The notes: generated by a model from the sequence alone, not told the origin. Counted from the stretch's first letter, positions 30,445-42,345 are shown. The stretch: DNA of 64,000 nt from Lutjanus erythropterus (GCA_020091685.1 CM034601.1:9240419-9304418); one strand, 5' to 3'. Made by a program: numbers and translations.

Positions 30445-31455
30445 CCTGGTATTAACATGACTCCAGGGTGATCCGATCACAGGCGGACAGCATGGAGTGC
30501 AGGTGTGAACGCAGCCAGGACGTATATTCACCACGTTCAGAGGGCCACATGCGACCACCTACTTAACTGATGTCCTGTAAGTCCATCATTTAGTTCTCTG
30601 TAATGTAAATGATGTTTGGGCTCTCTTACCTGCGGCGGATGTTTGTGCACACACCACTAACCCCAGACTCCATAAAAAAAACAAGCTATTTTCAGAGTTG
30701 CTGAATGAGGAGAAACTTCATAAAACTTGTGAAACTTTGTCAGTGACGAATTCTTAATTATTTGGGCCTCCTCGTAAATTGTGCAAATGTTTTTCAAAAA
30801 GTTATTTCTTTCTTTCTGCCCATTTGTCCTAGCATGTTGGCTACTACTGTTATGGCGCTGGTTAAAAACAACGCATTTGACAAACGCGTCGCCTTGCATA
30901 CAAAACAGGGAAGTGAAATGACTACAGCGAATCATTTGTCTTGTAAATTCTGCATTAAATATATCACATTAAGTTGTTTCTTTCCTTGTAAAAAATATTG
31001 CATTGCTGTAAAAAGCAGACAGCAGAGATGCATGCTTTTACTTTCTCTGACCCGGACATTAATGCCTTTCTTTGTCATCTGAGATGTGAAAACATCAGAT
31101 TTGCACACGGTCAGAAAAAGTAAAAGTGTGCATCGTCCTGATCACAGTTCAGTTTTAAAATTCCAGTGCAGCAGAGCGTCTCCCATGCTGGGCTGCTGAC
31201 AGCACAGGTAAAACATGAGGCGGATGAAGGTTGATAGAGGAGTTTAGTGTGGCACTGAATTAAAAAAAAAAAGGAACAAAGAGTCGAATCTTCATATTAA
31301 ATGGCCAAATGGACAGTGATGGACTTCAACTGACAAAACAGCCCTTGTGTTTATTTGCATAGTCGCTTGCATCTGGAGACACATTGTGATGCCAGGTGTG
31401 AACTGGCATACTGTCCACTTGTGCTCAAATCACCAGAACACATGTTAATACCAGG
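30445..31455. mobile_element. MITE with perfect 15 bp inverted termini
   Basis: CCTGGTATTAACATG at 30445-30459 has its exact reverse complement CATGTTAATACCAGG at 31441-31455. Both ends continue with GATCCGATCAC-type or TCAAATCACC sequence as in related fish elements. The internal block 31240-31400 recurs at 12290-12570. No transposase or clear target duplication is seen. Confidence 0.65.
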
Positions 31456-32333
31456 CTCTTATTTCAATGTAGGAGAGAACAGCATCCAGTTCACACAACC
31501 CAGTGCTTTTCACAATATACTTGTGGATTTTATATATCATAGTTGCTATATTCCGCCAACAAATGCCTGTAAGTCTTACACACTGGACTTTGAAGCCTTT
31601 TTTAGATGTGGAATACAATCCCAGCTTCATCTTCTTGTAAAAGTCATGGCTTTTTGTTAGGCATCTGTTACGTCTAGTAAATGTTCATAATGGCTTTACT
31701 CAGACATGACAGGACCGTTGGGAAAACAACAATGCGAAGGAAGACGAGAGTTTTCTGTTCTCTCACAGGCTGCAACAAAAACTGATGGGTTTTAAAACTC
31801 ATTTTGGCACCGAAGCCGTAATTAATGACCATGTCTTCCATGAGAGGCACTCGCACTCACTTCTCACAGCGAATTATTTCTCATCAATTTCATCATTTAT
31901 CACATAGAAAATCCTGCTGCCTGTTTTCTCGTCCCACAGTGCACGAGCAGAGAGTGATGAGAAGATAAGTTGGTATATTTGCACACACGGTGCTTCTTAA
32001 GGTTTTTGCTGGATATTTATAATATAACATTATAAATATCTTCAATTTAATTAAAATTCACAGAGAGAGCGCTGGCCTCATTATTGTGGTTGTACCAGAG
32101 TTTTTCTGTTTTCTTTTCCTTTCTTTTACCTGCATTACATTTAAAACGTAAAAATTGTCTCTCTCACAGTGTTTCATGGTTTATCACACAGGTCTTTTTC
32201 TGCATTAGAGATGTTAATTAAGCAATAAATTTATTAGAGTGATCTTTAAAAAGCAGAGCAAAACATGCATATTGCATTTAACCTTGTGTTGCTGCAGTCT
32301 TTACATTAATTACATTAATGTGATGACATTTAA

Positions 32334-32400
32334 AGGTCCAGTGTGTAAGATTTACAGGCATTTATTGGTGTTATAATTGTTGTAGGTCTACACTGAAATA
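32334..32400. mobile_element. Fragment of a GGTCCAGTGTGTAAGATTTA-type repeat
   Basis: It matches the terminus seen at 47715 and, reversed, near 31570-31593 (CTTACACACTGGACTTTG). Only a short terminal part is recognisable. Confidence 0.45.
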
Positions 32401-33994
32401 AAACAAAAAAAGTTGAGAAAACTCAAACTCTCAAGGCAGCGTAGCACAACGCATTTTTGAATTTTGAGCCCAACTCAAATTTTTAGGTTCTGATAAAGTT
32501 TTACCAACTGCAAATCTTTCATTGAGATGATAAACTTTCATTATTTGGATAAACTTAAATCTTTGAGTTTTAGACACTCAATCAGTTGTTTAATCAGCAT
32601 CTCTGTATGCTACACCTTTCAGGTGGATGGATTATCTTGCCAAAGGAGAGGAGCTCCCTAACACGGATTTTTAAAAAATTTGTGGACAGAGGTCGGTGCT
32701 TCAAACTAAATCTTAAACACCTCTTGGATTTTAACTTTAATTTAACAGAGTCTTCGTTCCCTTGTTCATTTTGCAGTTACAGTTTGTACAACTTGCAAAT
32801 TAGCTGCCAGCAAATGATATTCCCATCTGTAAATGAAACAGGTTTGCATTCAGGGATTTCACGCTTTGACATTCAAAGTAACATCTGGTTGCTTATGAGC
32901 CTTGATATGTACTGACCGTGTTGTTAATAAGCAGCTAATGAGGCCCAATTATGTATTCAAATCCTTGTCATGGATCGGGAAAATTTGGCAAGCTGTAAAT
33001 ATGAACAGGATGACAGTTGGCATGATTGCAGGCTAAAATACATGTTTGTCTTCTGAAGTAACTTGGACCGCCGCTGCACAAAACACAATGTTAGTACCAT
33101 CAAATCTACTTGTGAGATGCTCTGTGCACCGGTGTCGAGCGAGGACGTGGGAGGAAGTCTGCTTCTTTATCAAACACATCTGCAAAGTAAACTGTTAGAA
33201 CTATGGCAGATGTCAGAGAGGAGATTTCCTGAATAATTGAACAATTACTGAGACACCAGTTGCCCCTGGGAAAGATGGAGGGATGAAGGGATGAAGAGGA
33301 GGAGGAGGAAGGCGCACATCGTATTCCGAGTGTGCGTATGCCAAAAAACACCACCGGAGATCAGAACAGACTGTTTTCAAGCTCACAACTTTCTAATTAG
33401 CACAAACATACTCAAAAAAAAACAGAGTAAAACAAACACCGAGTGAGTGTGTAAAGTATGAACTTGTGTTCTCTGTAGAAATGTAGTTTCTAGGATCCTG
33501 TCAGAGAACTGAAAATAAATTCATTCTTTGTCTAAGTTTTAGATGGCACACAGGGCACTGTGTCAGTTGTTTCTCACTTGTCTTGTGTTATTGGAATTTA
33601 ATGAGGTATTGTGGGGTAAAAGTCTGCAGAATGACTTGTTTCCAGTGCTGGGTATTGTTAGCGGGCGGTGCAACTTTATGTTGTAGCTACGTTCACACCA
33701 GAGGTGAAGTTGTTCCTCCTCGTTGGAACTCTAAATCATGCTGATCTGCAACTTCCTCTGTTTGGTCTGATTGCTCTCAGTAGCAGCCTGATGCTTGTCT
33801 AGCAGACAATGTGAATAACTTCTGTTCAAACCACAGCTGTCACACAAAAAATGACACATTTACAGTTCCAACACTTTTGAAGCTTGCAAGAAACTAATAC
33901 ATGAGGAGTCAAATATAGTTGAGTTCAGATCTCAACTTGTGCATCAGATGTAAAAGGAGACAAAGATGATGGATGCTGCTCGTGGTGGCGTCAC

Positions 33995-34179
33995 CTGTTC
34001 CAGCATGTTCTGCAGCCTCTCCGCCTCGAGGTCGATCACAAACTTCTTCTCCTGCCTCCGGTCCAGATCCTCCAGCAGTCGTCGGTAGCTGGCATCGTTG
34101 AAGTTCTCCACGCAGATGGCGCTGACCTGCCAGTTGTTTTGTCCGGCCTTCTCCATGATGGCCTGCAGGATGGCGTATC
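33995..34179 (-). CDS. gria4: gria4 exon 4: amino-terminal domain
   Basis: This 185 bp exon continues the amino-terminal domain: (G)[19 protein letters not shown], then [20 protein letters not shown], then [21 protein letters not shown]. Its first two bases (GA) complete the split Gly codon from exon 3, so the junction is phase 1, and it ends on a full CAG codon. The acceptor is ATCAG before 34179 and the donor GTGACG after 33995. The motif [10 protein letters not shown] is a GRIA hallmark. Where I recall mammalian GluA4 reading KFVIDCEIER, this protein reads [10 protein letters not shown], losing a cysteine in the ATD. It is separated from exon 3 by the largest complete intron in the window. 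Confidence 0.96.
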
Positions 34180-34639
34180 CTGATGGACGGAGACACACAG
34201 GACAGGACACGTCAAGGTTGGGGGAGAGAAAACACAGGGAACAGCTTAACCTGGCTGAGTTGGATTCTGAGCTCAACAGCACCTCTAGTGTTGGAAAAAG
34301 TCAACATTTTCTTAATCCTCTAGAAAAACTACTGAACATATGTGAATGGAAATTGTTGCATGTGTCTATCCAATGCAGATCTGGATGCAAACTCAAATTT
34401 TCTGAAACATCTATTGTCATAGTAACATTGAATGCACCCTAAATGCTTTTTAATTAGAACTGCTCCTAAAATACTGAGGCTGAATCCCTTCCTTGCTGAC
34501 ATATGGCACACTGGCACATATAAAGTTAAAAAACACTTTTAAATAATAATGGCTGGTTTGAATCTGAAAATGGCTTTAGTTGACAGAAGGTCTTTGGCAA
34601 AACAAAAAGAAAAGAAACCGAAGCAAACTTCTCTAAAGC

Positions 34640-35090
34640 TTTTATCTTTCTCCAGCCGGACCCTGGCTTTTGGTCCAGTCAGGAAACAGGCTCGGGTGTA
34701 ACGCCGCACTCTGGAGGGGTGGACGGGTGGGGTTGGAGGTGTGGGGGCAGCCCTCGCTGTCAGGTTTGCGTATAAGGAAGATGAGTGTCAGAGAGGAAAC
34801 TCGGGAGCTGTGAGGGCGGCTGTTCTCCAGCAGGAACAGATGTCCCCCTTAAACGGCCCCTCCTGGTGGCCATCACAATCTGGCAACCCGTCTCCCATTG
34901 CTCCCAATTAGTGGATTAACCTGTGCTCTGGCAACCCGGCTCCCTCTCCACCGCCTCCATCCCCTCCCCGGCTCCTTGCTCCCCATTAGAGGGATGTCGG
35001 TGCCAGGAGGGACTGCTGGTGGAGGCGACACACGAGGGGAAAAACACGCACAGGCACACGCTGACTGTCCTCAGCTGATCCTAAAGGAAG
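34640..35090. other. GC-richer unique island
   Basis: This stands out from the AT-rich intron by its GC content and lack of repeats. It includes CTGGCAACCC twice (34880 and 34931) and ATTAG-type cores (34908, 34985). It could be a conserved non-coding element or simply a local composition shift. No exon with good splice sites was recognised. Confidence 0.3.
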
Positions 35091-35618
35091 ATGATGGTTC
35101 ATGACATTTTGGCTAAAACTTCACAAATGTTGGGAAGCCAAATGGGACGCAATCATTGTTCATTTTGTCAGTTATAACAGAAGACAAATGGGGTGAGTGT
35201 TGCAAAAACTGGAGAAGGACAGGAAATTCAAAATGTGCTTTAACGAGGTGCTTTGATGAAGAGGCTGGTATCAGAGCGGGACACATTTTCGCTTTTGTTT
35301 TAAGCCTCTGTTATTAGTTGACATGAGAGACGTGGCAGGAAGTGAGGGGGGAGAGGTGTGAGGAACAACATGCAACAAAGGTCCCCCCTGGACCTGAAGT
35401 CGTTCATTGTTGGCGACATGGTGCCAACTCTCTGAGGGTAGTTTCTGAATATATTTAAAAATTAATATTACATATTTGTGTTGTTTTCCCTTATAACTCC
35501 ACATTCATCGTGCGACACGTAATTAAGAAAAAACGAGGAATTCATTTTAAGGTGGAAGCAGGCTAAACAAATTGCCATTAAAGGTGGGGTAGGCAGTTTA
35601 TTTTTGATGTGATTAGGC

Positions 35619-35900
35619 CAGGGGTCAGCAATCCTTACTATGAAAAGACACATTTTTGACCAAAAAGAACCAAAAATCTATCTGGAGCAGCGACTGTTAA
35701 ATTTTCCTTGGAGATTTTTTTCTAAATTTAGCAGCCAGCAAGCCAAGAGGGACTCAAGACTACCCACTTACAAAATTTAGAGGAAAAGGCGCTAAGCTGT
35801 AGCAATGACACACGTTTTGAAATGAAATATTACAGTTTATTTTTATTTGTGGTACAGTCTGCATATTTTTGCAATAATCCTTTTCACAGCTGCCATTTTG
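35619..35900. mobile_element. hAT-like element fragment (left end)
   Basis: CAGGGGTCAGCAATCC followed by GAAAAGACACATTTTTGACC is the same family as the complete element at 58070-58780 (CAGGGGTCTGCAAACATT, then AAAAGAGCCATTTTTGAC). The right terminus is not found. Confidence 0.55.
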
Positions 35901-36599
35901 ACATGAAACAGTGGCGTAAACACAGGTGTTACCAGTTATACTAATTATGGTTCAGTTCCATTCAGGTCAAAGTGCTGCTATTGTGCATCTTGGTTCACTG
36001 GAAAGGCTTTGCTATACTAAATGGAACAGGACCCTAATTACTATCACTCAACACTATTTCCTGTCGATATGGCTGCCTTGAATAAAGTCAGTTTGAGAGA
36101 ATCACTTAACAGTAAGTGTAAACTGACATGGTAAAAAAGAACCATTATTCATTTTCATTTGCTGGAATTAATTCTCATTTAATTCATGTTTTCATTCTGT
36201 GCTGCATGATCTCTCGCTTTCTGGGATCCCTCAGATTAGTTTGCTCGTGGCAGTGCTAGTGCAGATACTCCTGTTGGTCACGTGACCTTAGCGGTTCCTC
36301 GACGCCTTGAGTGCTTTGAGCTGTTTGCAGGCTCGGACTGGGAATCTGCCAATTCTGACAAACACCAGATGGGTCGGCCCACCTAGCGGGCTGCAAAGCA
36401 CCACCAGCGATGAGGGGGAAAAAAAATGTGGAGAGAATAATTGACCTGCTGGCCGTGGCCCACTTGATGTTGGAAAAGCCCATCTGATTGGGGGGTTACA
36501 CGGTCCCAAAATTGTTAATAGGCTACCTAGTGTGTAAAGCAGGTGCAGGAAGTGGTACTGTCCCCTCCTCCCAAGCTCTCAGTTGAATCCCCACAGTGG

Positions 36600-37117
36600 T
36601 AGTGGTTCTCAAATGGTGATCCAGAGACCCCCAGGGGTCCTTGAGGGAGGCCCCCAGCTAAACAGGGAGTAATTTATTTTGATTGTAATTCCATCCACAA
36701 GCAACACAAGGACAGACTTTCTGGTTGTGGGTTTCACAAACAGTGTTTCCTCTGTACTCATTCAGCAGTGATGCACCAATTACCACCACTGCAATATGTA
36801 TAAACTTTGAAATTTAGCCTTCATTATATCTATAAATAATCTAAGTGTAGTCTAGATGCTTTACAAGTAATGATTTTCTAATAATTAAAAAGATTTTTAA
36901 CATTAAAACCCCAACTTTAAGGATAATTAAGACCCAGACAGCAATAATGTGAGACAAAAGTACTATTATTGCCCAAAGCACCACAGCTGTATTAAAATGA
37001 CATAGGAAACACTTTCTTTAATAAAACATCTAAAAGCAAAAATCTTATCAGATGGGGGTCTGTGGTCTAATTTGTGTCAGTTTAGGGGTCCCTGACGTGA
37101 GATTCTTGGGAACACAG
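36600..37117. mobile_element. hAT-like non-autonomous element
   Basis: The left end TAGTGGTTCTCAAATGGTGA leads into GACCCCCAGGGGTCCTTGAG. The right end GGGGTCCCTGACGTGAGATT runs to TTGGGAACACAG. The termini are roughly inverted (AGTGGTTCTCAA and CTGTGTTCCCAA). This matches my memory of a widespread vertebrate hAT form. No target duplication was confirmed. Confidence 0.5.
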
Positions 37118-38119
37118 ATATCTGTAGCCGACCATCTTTAATCCATCCAATAGCTGCAGAGATATTTCAGTTTCAGACCGACGCCGACGTCCCTCGAGCC
37201 AACCATCAGTTCCATCCAAACAGACCGGCGTTTCAACTTTTAACCTGAATCTATTTGGTGTGTTCTTCCTCTCTTCCGCACTTTTAAACAAGCTGCGGTG
37301 TCCATCTGTGTGTTGGACTTGTGGTGTGAAGCTGTCGAGCAGCAGAACTGTCTGTTAATTGATCGATCCGAGTCCATCTTCACACCGTACATCTGTTTTC
37401 TCTCCATGGAGGAAAAATCTAAAACAGACAAACGACTGAAGCTCCTTTCAAGACTTTCAAAGTCTGCAGCTCCCCTGGTGTGAACACACTTTATTGCCTT
37501 AACATTTACTTTGTGGCGCTTGTGTCTAACTGCCCAGGGACCACAGACAGACAGTAGCTGGTGGCTAAATCTGACATGGCGTCCCGTCTTACTGCTTGAA
37601 ATAAAGCTTTTTGTTCGTAGTCCCTGACAAACAAACAGAATTCAAAGGACAGAGCGTGTGCAGGCCGCAGACTAACAGGCTAAAAACGACTCCCTGCGGT
37701 CGCTGCAGATACTCTGCTGCTGCTGCTGACTGTATTGATTGAAGCTGTTTCAGCTACAAATGAACAGCTGTTTGGTGTTGTGTCATTACATGTGTGTCTA
37801 CACCAGCAGGCTTTTGGTTTAGCATGGAGTCGATCTTTATGAGCGCAGACGTGTCTGGCAGTGTGATGTATAATCTACATTGTAAGTAAAAAAAAACGGT
37901 GGTGGAATTGCCCTTTATGCTTTGAACATCTACACTATATACTGCAATCAATTTCATTTGAAATGAAAACAGTTATTCAGGCCCAGGATGGAAATTTCAA
38001 TATTGTTAGAGAAGCTGGTGATTCAGTTTAGCATGTTTCCTTAATCTCTGATAATGACCAATCATAGTCATTTTATAACTAAGAACAGTAAATATGGAAA
38101 AAGGAAACACGACCAAATA

Positions 38120-38480
38120 CAACCTGTGAGAAAGATCAGGACACAGGCTTCCAGTCAATTTTAGAATTGAGTTTAAAATATTATTTCTTATTTTTAAGGC
38201 TTGTGAGCTGTTGTTTAAGGCTGTCTCAAAAAAACAAACAAAAAAAAAAAACTGGTGAATCCCCCTTTAGCTTTTTATAATACTAACTGCTGGAACATCC
38301 TACCCGATAATGTTATATAGATATGCTCCAAAACTATCACATTCCTTATAAGTCTGGTCTTAATTTTTATATTATGTCATTTTGTTTTGTATTATTCTGT
38401 TTTATTGCACTTTGTCTTATTTTATTTTATTTTTATTTTGTTTTGTTTTAGTTTAGTTTTATTTTGCACAGTTAAAACCC
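38120..38480 (+). mobile_element. Degenerate LINE-like 3-prime fragment
   Basis: The phrase CAGGCTTCCAGTCAATTTTA then GAATTGAGTTTAAAATATTA resembles the 3-prime coding end of fish LINE families, here followed by low-complexity TTTTATTTTG repeats. No intact frame remains and the family is uncertain. Confidence 0.35.
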
Positions 38481-39485
38481 AGAGGGCCTATTAGAAGCCT
38501 CTACCTAAATGAAAATCTCACAAAGTTATTAAGAACTCAAAAATACAGACAGATACAGACCGATACAAAAATAAAAGTTGTTTTATTACTTTTATTGCTC
38601 AGCTGTTGGTCTTAATTATCATATTATTTCATAATGGTTTTGTTGTATTAACTTTTACTCATCTGTTGATCGTCTTATGTCATCTTTTTATTCCTGCTCA
38701 TGGTTTTTCACTCACATCTTATTTATGTGTTGTTTGCAATTGTGGTTACTCATGTCTGATGTTTTATCCTTACACTCTCTACATTGTCTTTGTGGCTGCT
38801 CATATTCTGTGCAGCACATTGTGAGTATAAATAAAGGTTTGCTTACAAATTTCTCCTTCAAAAGACTTAAACTAAACCAGGAGTCAAAATTCACACTTTT
38901 ATCTTGACTCCCCCGATAGAAATCAGCAGCTGGAGTGAGTTTCTTGTACAGTACGTGACTCTGTGACACCCCATCATATCCTATTGTGCCACATGTTGTA
39001 CACAGCAGCAGCACACGGACAGGAAGGCACAGTGGTGGCAGTCGAGGCAAGTAAAGCGTGCAAAGGGCCAGCTGATTACCAGCTGATAAATGTGTAGCCC
39101 TGGGGCCGTATGTGGAGCAGCAGCCAGCCGCAATCAGCATCAGCGTCAAAGACATAGCCACGGGCAAGTGTGCAGACTGACGCTGGAGCGTGTTGTGCTG
39201 ATTGGAGCAGAGCCGGACACTAGATGGAAGCAGCTGCAGCGTGTGGAGAGCGAGAGAGTGAGTGCACATCTGGGTTTGTGCGTGCGTGTGCGTGATTTCT
39301 GCCTCTCCCTCCCCGTTGTCCCGTCTTTACCCCACAGTGTGATGCAAACTGTCAGTGTTTCTCTGCTGCTTCCTCCTTCGACGTCCAGGCAGCCCTTCTC
39401 CTTTCACCTCTTCCTCCCCAAAGAGAGCCCAGCGACACAGAGAGGCTTATACTTTTAAAGAGAGTCATTCATCAAACTGCTACCA

Positions 39486-39968
39486 CTCCATCTGCTCCTG
39501 CTCTTCTTCTCCTTCTTTCACTTATTCCCTCTTAAACTCTTCTCTTCACCACATCTCATCGCTCCTCTCCTCATTTTTCATTTCTCTTTACTTCTCCTCG
39601 TTTCTTCTACTCTTTACTCTTTTCTCTCTTCTCATTTTCTCCTTTCCTTTCATCCTGTGGTCCTCTTTTCTCTAGTTTCCTCTCATTTTCTCTACCCATT
39701 TTTGTTTTTCTCCTTGTTTCTTCCCCTCGCCAGTCCTCCCCTTTCATGTACTCTCCTCTCATTTCATTTGATTGATTTTATTTCTATTCCTCATCTCTTG
39801 TTTACTTGTTTACCCTTATTCCCTCTTCTCTCCTCTCCTCTTTCTCCTGTCCTCTTATCTCATCTCCTCTCCTGCAGTTTCCCTTTTTTGCTTCTCTCGT
39901 TTCCTTTCATGTAATTTCTTCTCTCCTGGATTTTACTCTCCTCCTCTTGTCTCCTCTTCTCTCTAAAG
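39486..39968. repeat. Long polypyrimidine tract, part 1
   Basis: About 480 bases are overwhelmingly C and T on the plus strand, made of CTCTCCT, TTTCTCC and CATTTC words. It resumes at 41799-41960 after the inserted hAT element. In the gria4 transcript it reads as a purine (GA) run. The reading frames here that are rich in Ser, Leu and Phe are composition artefacts. Confidence 0.85.
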
Positions 39969-40938
39969 CAGCGGTGTCAAACTCATTTTACTTCATGGGT
40001 CACATACAGCTCAATTCAATCAGACGTGGGCTGGACCAGTAAAACCATCACAAAATATAAGCAACAACTCAAAGTTTTTTCCCCTTTTTAGTGCAAAGAG
40101 GCCCATTCTGAAAACTTTAACAATGAATAAAACAACTTGGCCAGCTATTTACCAGTCTTATGTTTGGGCAGTGCCTTAGCAACAGGGTTCCAACAATATT
40201 GTTCTAAGATAGAATCTGAAGCTGCTGCACAATATTCTGCACAACGTTCAATATATTTAAATATGACCACAATAAGGATTCATTGTTTTTTTTCAGAGAA
40301 CTGGAATCTGGTCTGGAATTAATGACTTCTCTTAGGACTTGGTGAAATAGTTTATAAACAGTTTCTGGTTTTGGGCTATGCTGCAATACATATTATTGTA
40401 GTGTGATGATTCACTCGTGCATCTGATGCATTAATTCAGATGGCCTGTATTGGTAAACAGCTGAACATGAATTGGAAAAAAAATTGATTGAGCATGAGCA
40501 TGTTGATACCTCTCTCGTTCGGAGGCGCATATGTTTCGTTTTTGGCATCAGGGAACTGCCGCTGTAACTTTCCGTCCTTCACCAAACTGTTATAATGCAC
40601 AGGTGTGGAATAAGTTTGGGGTTTTTAAGAAAGATGAGAAATGCTGCTGCAAATTATTCATGTATAACATGATGGACAGAAGTGCACCGAGCCACAAGTC
40701 TTCCAACCCACAGAGATGTCATGTCACTGGATGAGCAGGTAACATGTAGCATCACTGTTCCTCCACACCCCACTTCCTCTACACAGTCAAATTCAATAAT
40801 GTGTTTTATATGAAACAGAGTGGCATTTCACTGCAAAAATGCATTTTAAGCAGTTTTAAAGTTTGTTCACAGATTCTCATGTAGGCTACAATATTTCATT
40901 TACACACGAGATTCACAATAAGATGTTAACGCCACTGT

Positions 40939-40985
40939 TTCATTCATTCATTCATTCATTCATTCATTCATTCATTCATTCATTC
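40939..40985. repeat. (ATTC)n tetranucleotide microsatellite
   Basis: About 11 uninterrupted CATT/ATTC units inside the hAT-like element. Confidence 0.95.
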
Positions 40986-41203
40986 TTCTCTCTGTCTCTA
41001 CTGTTACTGGATTTAGTAAAACTATCAGGATTTCTTCTTGTAACTAATACAAATATAGGATTAATAGAATCAAAGGGTTCACACATTGCATTATATTGTA
41101 TTTCATCGTGAGAGGGCTGAATCATATCCCACCGAATCATTGGCTATTTAAAAATTTCTAAGATGCATCATATCGACCCCTACTACCTAACAGTATATAA
41201 AGT

Positions 41204-41728
41204 AGTGCTGGGTAATATGGACATTAAATGTCACAATATTTTTGACCAAATACCTCTACTGATACTGTAACAATACAGTAGGGATGACTGCTCTCACAAA
41301 GTAAGCCCACCTCCAGCTATGTTTCACATAATATAAAATATCCTGCAAGAAGAAACAAATTGTGTCTGATATGTTTTTTTGGCTTACATGTAGCTCCACA
41401 CCTTGCCTTTATTTAGCATTTAGTGATTTATGAATATGCAAATAGTCCCTGCCTTCACCACACCACCACACAGACATGTTGACAAGGTTAAAAGTACAAC
41501 GGGATTTTTGACAAATAATCATCAGTAATGTGGATATAATGACTAAGTGGATAAAGGCAAACAATAGAACAGCTAAAACAGTCTGGTAAATTCAGAAAAT
41601 AGCATCACTGTAGTGTAATCCAGCCTCTGAAACCAGTAAAAGACAACACTTATGTCATATTACGATGTAACGATATCTAATAAAAGAAAATATCGAGTCT
41701 CATATCACAATATCAATATAGTATCGTC
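41204..41728. mobile_element. Nested dispersed repeat inside the hAT-like element
   Basis: It begins GTGCTGGGTAATATGGACAT and TTTTTGACCAAATACC. It continues with TCAGTAATGTGGATATAATG and ACTAAGTGGATAAAGGCAA, and ends in ATATCACAATATCAATATAG. This order matches a fish repeat I recognise by its TGACCAAATACCT and AATGACTAAGTGG words. It interrupts the right half of the surrounding element. Confidence 0.5.
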
Positions 41729-41798
41729 ATTCAGTGGACCCGATTGGACTGTTTGGTGGGCCGGCTCTGGCCCATGGGCCATATGTTGGAAACCTCTG

Positions 41799-41960
41799 CT
41801 CGAAAACATTTCCTGGAGTTGTTTTGTATTTCATCTTATTTTATTTCTATTCTCTCTGTCGTCACCTCTTTCTTCCCTTTCCTTTTATTTTCTCTCTTTT
41901 CCTAGAATCCTTTTTGCATTTTATCCTATTTGTGTTCCTGTTTATTATCTTTTTTCTGAG
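41799..41960. repeat. Polypyrimidine tract, part 2
   Basis: C/T-rich sequence continues the composition of 39486-39968 on the far side of the inserted transposon. Confidence 0.7.
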
Positions 41961-42028
41961 TGTGTGTGTGTGTGTGTGTGTATTTATGGGAATTCTAGGA
42001 AAGATAATAGGAACAGCACTCACTATAA

Positions 42029-42065
<37 letters not shown>
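41960..42065. repeat. Opposed (TG)n and (CA)n tracts
   Basis: TG repeats at 41960-41981 and CA repeats at 42030-42061 are reverse complements 48 bases apart and can pair into a hairpin. Confidence 0.9.
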
Positions 42066-42196
42066 GTGCTACAGTATCCAGCCCCTCGTATCTCTGGTGC
42101 TTTGATGCAGGGAATCAGACTGGCGCTCATTGACTGAGCTCAGCCATGCGTGGGCTGATTCTACATTATAGTCAATACTGGATGAATGCCTGGCCC

Positions 42197-42345
42197 TGTG
42201 TGTGTGTGTGTGAGCGTGAGCGGGTGTGTGTGTGTGTGTGTGAAAAAATCCTCAGGCCAAAGTGCTGCAGCCTGCACCCAAAAGCCTTCTGAAAAGCACT
42301 CGCATGCGCACACAGAACACTTACACACACACACACACACACACA
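42197..42345. repeat. Opposed (TG)n and (CA)n tracts, second pair
   Basis: TG repeats (42197-42212 and 42224-42242) are followed by CA repeats at 42323-42345. This is a second inverted dinucleotide pair within 300 bases of the first. Confidence 0.85.

Larger units (their letters stand above)
29908..33994 (-). other. gria4: gria4 intron 4
   Basis: This is 4.1 kb of intron. It carries a short CA tract (30161-30181), a 1 kb MITE with a perfect 15 bp terminal inverted repeat (30445-31455), a dispersed repeat start GGTCCAGTGTGTAAGATTTA (32334), and a GGA-repeat patch (33294-33312). No exon or RNA gene was recognised. Confidence 0.8.
39969..41798. mobile_element. hAT-like DNA transposon inserted in the polypyrimidine tract
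   Basis: The left end CAGCGGTGTCAAACTCATTT, then GGGTCACATACAGCTC, and the right end GGCCCATGGGCCATATGTTG, then GAAACCTCTG, are the two ends of a familiar vertebrate element. The flanking octamers CTCTAAAG (39961-39968) and CTCGAAAA (41799-41806) agree at 6 of 8 and fit the nTnnnnAn hAT preference. It contains an (ATTC)n tract and a nested element. No transposase frame remains. Confidence 0.65.

Noticed and set aside
38712..39269. 185-codon minus-strand open frame in intron 3
   Set aside because: It has no recognisable domain, atypical composition (Cys, His and Leu rich), no splice context and no GRIA similarity, and frames of this size occur by chance in 64 kb.
39355..39966. Overlapping plus-strand frames rich in Ser, Leu and Phe
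   Set aside because: They are produced by the polypyrimidine tract, which lacks stop codons by composition.
40939..40985. (ATTC)n array as a possible CRISPR-like array
   Set aside because: It is a plain tetranucleotide microsatellite without spacers in a eukaryotic intron.
41652..42137. 161-codon plus-strand frame across TG and CA repeats
   Set aside because: It runs through the end of a hAT element and microsatellites and has no protein features.
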